Under the pieces are notes generated by a model. That model was not told the DNA's origin and searched no databases. It worked only from the letters and a program-made list of their open reading frames with translations. Shown piece after piece: positions 42,201-48,200 of a DNA stretch of 64,000 bases. The stretch comes from Cristatella mucedo (Eukaryota; Bryozoa; Phylactolaemata; Cristatellidae), in the NCBI GenBank assembly GCA_009760855.2, contig WPIO01000032.1:3231001-3295000 (forward strand). Reading direction: 5' to 3'. The position numbers and the translations under genes were made by a program. How positions within the stretch are numbered: the stretch's first letter is position 1; each line of letters starts with the position of its first letter.

Positions 42201-45200
42201 TCACGAATCATGCGGTAACCAAAAGCTCGCTGTATCTTATTTTTACGTGCAATTGATTAAAATATTAAGCTCGCTGTATCTTATTTTTACGTGTAATCTT
42301 AGAGATTTTGCGGTTAGGCTGCAGCATTCAAATACCTTAGGGATGTCGCCTTCACAAATCATGCGGCAACCAAAAGCTCATACCTTCAGTGGGCTGGAGG
42401 AGCTCTTCCATCTTGTCGGTAGTTAATCCCCACTCTCCTTGATAACCTCGAGTAGATGACGCTTGCACCGCTATCTCTTTGGCACTGATTATGCGAGTTC
42501 CTGAGAAGTCAGCTAAAACGCGCAGTCGGATAAGTCAACAAAACCTTTAGCGGGACGTGCAGGGGGATTAAAAGCGTCGAGCGCATTCTTCTCGTCGGCT
42601 CCTCGAGCTAATGACAGTACTGTGCGAGGAAGTGACGTACGCCTGCACTACCGCAAGTCTGGGCTTCGGATGTGCAGAATTTAATGCTGCCCTCTCACTG
42701 GGAATACTCACAAATTGTGTTTCCGTTGCTGTGAACATAGCTGCAATGAGACACAAACGGGTCATAATTCCATCTTTCCTGCGGTTGGCCATAGGGTGAA
42801 TTTATTATTTGCCAAGCGTGAGAGCGGTCTAATCGTTTTGACAGCTGTCCATTGCTGCCGTAGGTCTGTCCTCCACAAGCAAGAGAAATGGGGGTGGAGT
42901 GACAAGGGAAGTAGCCCCCGACGTCTACGTAGTCGTTGACATCGGTAACGAACTGACGGTACCTGAAATTTTAAATAATTTTGTTACGAGAAATCCCGCA
43001 TAATTTCCGGAAAAGTTACCTTAATTTAAGTCAAAAAGAAATAACTCATATCGTGTAGATGACGCCGAGTATTTATTATGTACATGTATTTGCTAAACTA
43101 AATTTGAAACCAATATAGCAGCGTAAATCGCAAAATAAAATTTAGCTGTAAGAGTGCAAGCCTTTTGGAAGCATATGAAATTTACTCTTAACTTTGTAAA
43201 ACACATCTTAATTCTCGTACTGAACTGTTCACTTATTATAGTGTTGCACACCGTATTCAGAGTTTCAAGCCTTTTTTAAGCTATTTGGGTGAAAACAGAG
43301 CACTTGATTAACTTCTTGCTATGCTGGCCCAATAAAAATACCTGTGACTGAAGTGTCAGAAAATAATCAAAATTAAAGCACGGGCAGTGCTTGAATTTTT
43401 TTTAATGCATGCACATAGAAATTGAAAGAGCGAAGTACCTCTATAAAATAATTGTAGACTAAATACAACGATAATACCAATAGAAATAAATGTATAGAAT
43501 ATTCAATTGTCCCTAAGAGAACTAAATCTTATTCTAGGCACTTTAAATATGCTATGCTGCAGAGGAGTCGTGTAAATTGATTGGTGGTAACGTGCAGAAT
43601 CTTGGCAACCTTTAGCACACGCAAGAAAAATTCATTCCCACGAACTAGGAATGAAGAATATGAGAAACTGGTGGTTTCATCTGCGAGAAACAATTGAAAG
43701 ACTGCAAGTGTCTACTCACCACCTCAGCTGCTCTCCTGACTCTGCTATGCTTTCCACTTTCTCTTTGTCGCGTGAGACGAAGTCTGTTGGCAACCGAATG
43801 CGTACCGAAAGCCGCTTAGGCTGTGAGTGCGCTATACAAAACTCTCCTGCGTAACACCCACATGGTCTTTATGACTTTGTTGAGTTACATACGGAGATCC
43901 AACAACAATAGACAGTCATAAATTACCCTGCTCATTCACTGACTTCACTACATTTTTCTTTTCGCAAGGGACGCGAGATAAAATATAGCTAATTAATAAT
44001 AATAATAATATTGTACTTGATAAAGCGCCCTCAGAGAACTTAATCTCTTTCTAGGCGCTTTACATTTGCTGCAAAGGGAAATGCAATTAAATGGTAAGTA
44101 AAATCATGCTTGAAAAACAGACAAAATGAATAACATGGTTAGGGGTGACATGCACAGGGTCAGCATGCAAATGTGGTTAGTGGCAGCATGCACAGTTTCA
44201 GCACGCATAAGCACGTGAAGGACGAATCACAGGGACCCACTAAATGCTGCCCTAAATAGGTGTGTTTTTAAGTTCCTTTTAAATGTGGTCAAGTCAGGGG
44301 ATGTTCTGGCGCAAATTGGGGGGGAGTTCCAGGCTTTGGGAGCATACGAACTAAATGCACGGTCTCCAAAGAATTTGAGGTTTGTATGAGGTATTTCTAG
44401 ACTGTTGGATTCCGAAAAGCGGGTGGTACGATGCTTGGCCTGATGGGGGAGTATGTCGGAGAGATAGGCTGGAGCCATAGAATGAAGGGACCTAAAAGCG
44501 AGCGACAAAACCTTAAAGTCAATCCGTTGCTTGACTGGTAGCCAGTGCAGGTCGGCGAGAAGTGGAGTAATGTGTTGGATGCGACGCTCACGACAGACAA
44601 GCCTAGCTGCGGAGTTTTGCACCAGCTGCAATCCCCTGATCGCACATGCTGGTAGGCCAGTAAGCACTGCACAATCAATGAATTCTTCTAAAAGCGCTAG
44701 TCTTTAGGTGTCTATTTGATTTTATATACTTTCCTTATATCAGTTTCAGCTTTGAAAAAGCCCCTTACAATTTGTTATGTAGTACAGACAGTAGAATATA
44801 AGCATTATTTCTTTCGAATGATAGCTATCAGCAACTGAAATAGCCCGGTTTCTTTCTTGAGAATTTAATATTTTGGTTAAGTTTAAATGGCAGTGAGGTT
44901 CATGTGGACTAAAAACATAGTGGAAAAACTCGCGTATAATCTATACATGAACGATGATATACTGATTGAAATCAATTACGCGACGACTCTGATGATCTAA
45001 TCATCTTGTCAAGAAAGCTTTGAAAAATGTTCATATAATATAGCTATGGCGATCTTCGATTCAAAATTTTCATAAGCGTCCAACAAACCTGGAAATTCTT
45101 CCGGCTGCAGCAACAGGAGGCAATATCACCGTCACATGGTTGTTATCATTTGTTGATATGATAGTGATGCACGCGTAGAAATCGTCCCTGGGTGGAAGGT

Positions 45201-48200
45201 AAACGTAGTACTCTCTACCAAGAGCTTCTATTGGAAATACTACAATTCATCGGATCATTCTAAAGTACTTACACGAGTAGTTTATAACAAGCTTTGAAGG
45301 CCTAATCAAGGTAATCATTTGCTGCAAGTCTCACTATTTTTCTCAAAGACTAGTTAGCAGGCACAACAATTAACTGCAGCCGCATTGCTAATGCTCACCA
45401 GTGAATGCTGAACCACTTCGCCAATCAAGCGATCCCAACTGAACGACGACATCATCTTCTGTCTGAAAAGCATTAGTACTGTTTCCAGTTTCTTGAAATG
45501 CAAGTACAGCTAAGGCATTAAACAATACACTTATTTTAATTCGATTTGTAATCATCTTGGAATAAATATAAGAATGACTCAAAGAATGTGAGCTAGCACT
45601 AAAGGGGTAGGTTATCTATTCTAAAAGCTAAACAATTTTACATAACTGCTGCCGCAGCTAGGCTACGTGTAGTACCTTCGCGCATAAAATTCTTTACAAT
45701 AATTGAAGCACTGCTGCGATGAGGTTTGATGCTAGAATTATCATCTTGATAACAGTGAATGCCAACAATACCGCATTAAAAACTGTGAATTTTGATAAGG
45801 CAGATATTATTTGCCATAGCTGCAGCTATTACCGTATCTTAAGATAAGTAAAATAGACTAGCCTTACTGCTGAGGTCAGGCTTCGACTTCATATCAAACT
45901 TTTTTCATAAACGCGAAACCAGGAACTGGCTTTCTATAGATGCGAATTCGTTTGTTACTCTAGCATAAAAGATCAAACAATTAAGACTTTAATTCACAGC
46001 TGGTAAGAACTACAGACAGCGAACTTCTTAAGAGAAGTAGTGTTTGTGCATGCGTGTGAGGGCATGCTCGTGTGAGCTGGGTGGTGATGGCTTGGAGTGT
46101 GTGCATTGCATTGTGTTCCTGCACGAATGCGTGCGTGGTAGCCCGTGCTAGCTCAACCATTAGTTTTTTCACTGCTGAACTTTGTAAGAGAATGTTCGGC
46201 ATGCCACTCAATTTTCCATTGGTACTAAAAGCATTTGTTGAAATTTGGATAATTACTTATTAACATCTCGCACTTTGATGCTTTTCAAACAAAAGATAAA
46301 GACTGCTTGAAAGTAACATTTGCAGCACCAGGAATAAACACTCACCTAGGAAATATTTAGAATATAGACCCCATTATTACCGAAGATTTCCTATTCTTGA
46401 GAAAATAATATTAGCTTAAACAAGAAATACAATATTGACCTCATTAGCTTGGTCATCCTCAAAATACGACAGGACTTGATATAATCGACGGTTGGATATA
46501 TTTGAAGATGCTGCATACCACTGTATGCTTTTTAACCCGGCTATGGAGTAATGGCTTGAAATTTACCTCATCCTTAGCGTCCATTTGCATTGTACAACGA
46601 TATGCCCAGTCAAATCTTTTTAACTAAATCTTCACTTTTAGCCTTTGTCGATGGTTGGTTACTATTGTATTATTTCCATCGCTTCTGAACTTCAACAGTG
46701 CCTCCTGAGAAGTTAATTCATGTCCACAGCATTTGATGTTATTTTGTTTTCTCAACGAAGGCATTCAATTATAGTTTAGCTTTCTGGTCAGTATAAAAGC
46801 ATTACCAACGTCTAGCTAGTATTATTTCCTATCCAGTGTGTCAGCAAACAAATTTTAATTGAACAATATTCACGGTAAAACTAAGCTTCGTCTCATAGAA
46901 GAGCACCGTATAGTCGTAAGTAATACTAGCTGGCTTGACAGACTCTTTTGTATAGTGACAGAAGAGCCTTTACGGCTATTACCACAGCTTGCAGCAGCGA
47001 TAAAGGATTGCCCACCACAGGATTTGAACCCTCGACCTCGGTACTGAAGTCGTGGAAAGCAACCACCTTACCTAGTGAGGCATCACGGCTCACCAGTTAT
47101 GTCAGTACACCCATTATCAGAGGTGCATGTGTTGACGCACTTACAATATAGTCCAGCGTGTCTGTTTGGGTGAATTTTTAGAAATTCTGAATTGTCGTGG
47201 AAGACATTCCTTGAGATCGGTATGCACGACCAAAATAGCTGATTCAGATCACAATAGCCATCACAGCACTTCGCGAGTAATCTGTCTCCGTATTAAAAAA
47301 AGTCCTAGCTGATTAAACAGCCTCTTTTGTATAGCGACAAAAGAGCCTTTATGGCTATCACCACCGCTTGCAGTGACGATAAAGGATCGCCCGCCGCAGG
47401 AATCGAACCCACGATCTCGGGACCGAGGTCGTGAAAGCAACCGCCTTACCTAGTGTGCGATCACGGCTCACCGAATTAAGTGTCCATCGTACTGTAGAAG
47501 CTCGCAACGCTTTTAGAGACGAATTTTTTTTTTGAGTTTACACTAAATACTCCTTGCAGATTTTTCCAATGGAAAGCCTAGATAGAAAAAACTTTTTATC
47601 AGTCCTCCAATTTCAAACAGACAAGTCTTGTTGTCGAACCGGCTCAAAAATAACCTTAATATCCAGCTGAGTCTCTTTGATTGGAGTACACATAGAAAAG
47701 TAAAGTTCAGTAACCTCTCCTGCCTGACTCGGTAACTGTTTCTTTTTCGTCACAGACCGCTATTAAGATCCTAATCTGTGGAACTTACTTTTTCAATTCC
47801 TACACGAGGAAATCATCTCTGCTGATCCCGACTCTGACACATTCATCCTATGAAAGAGTTACGTATGCTCAGACGCGATCTCACAGATGCAGGACTAACT
47901 TGGCCATTGTGAGCTTATTCAAGTATGGTGAGATATTTTCAATATCACCTTGCTACACCCTTAAGTAGCCAGTCTTGACTGTTGAGCTTGTTTGTTCATC
48001 TAGCAGAAGGTCATTTTGGTACAGGACATCCAGATTCTATGGACTGGCAATTAAAAATGTTCTCTACTGTCCCAGCTAATTTTTATAATTAGGCTTTCCG
48101 GTTTCTAGGTGAGGCTGAGTTTGACCATTTCTACTAGTAGAAAAGTAAAACAGAATTTGTTAGTGGTACTGTAAATTTTGCAAACGCCTTGAGTTGTAAT

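Noticed and set aside
42568-42792. Minus open frame starting with a hydrophobic stretch, like a signal-peptide first exon
   Set aside because: The donor at the end leaves phase 0, but the next exon needs phase 1. The inner 29-nt micro-exon reading fits both neighbours, so the signal-peptide look is probably chance.
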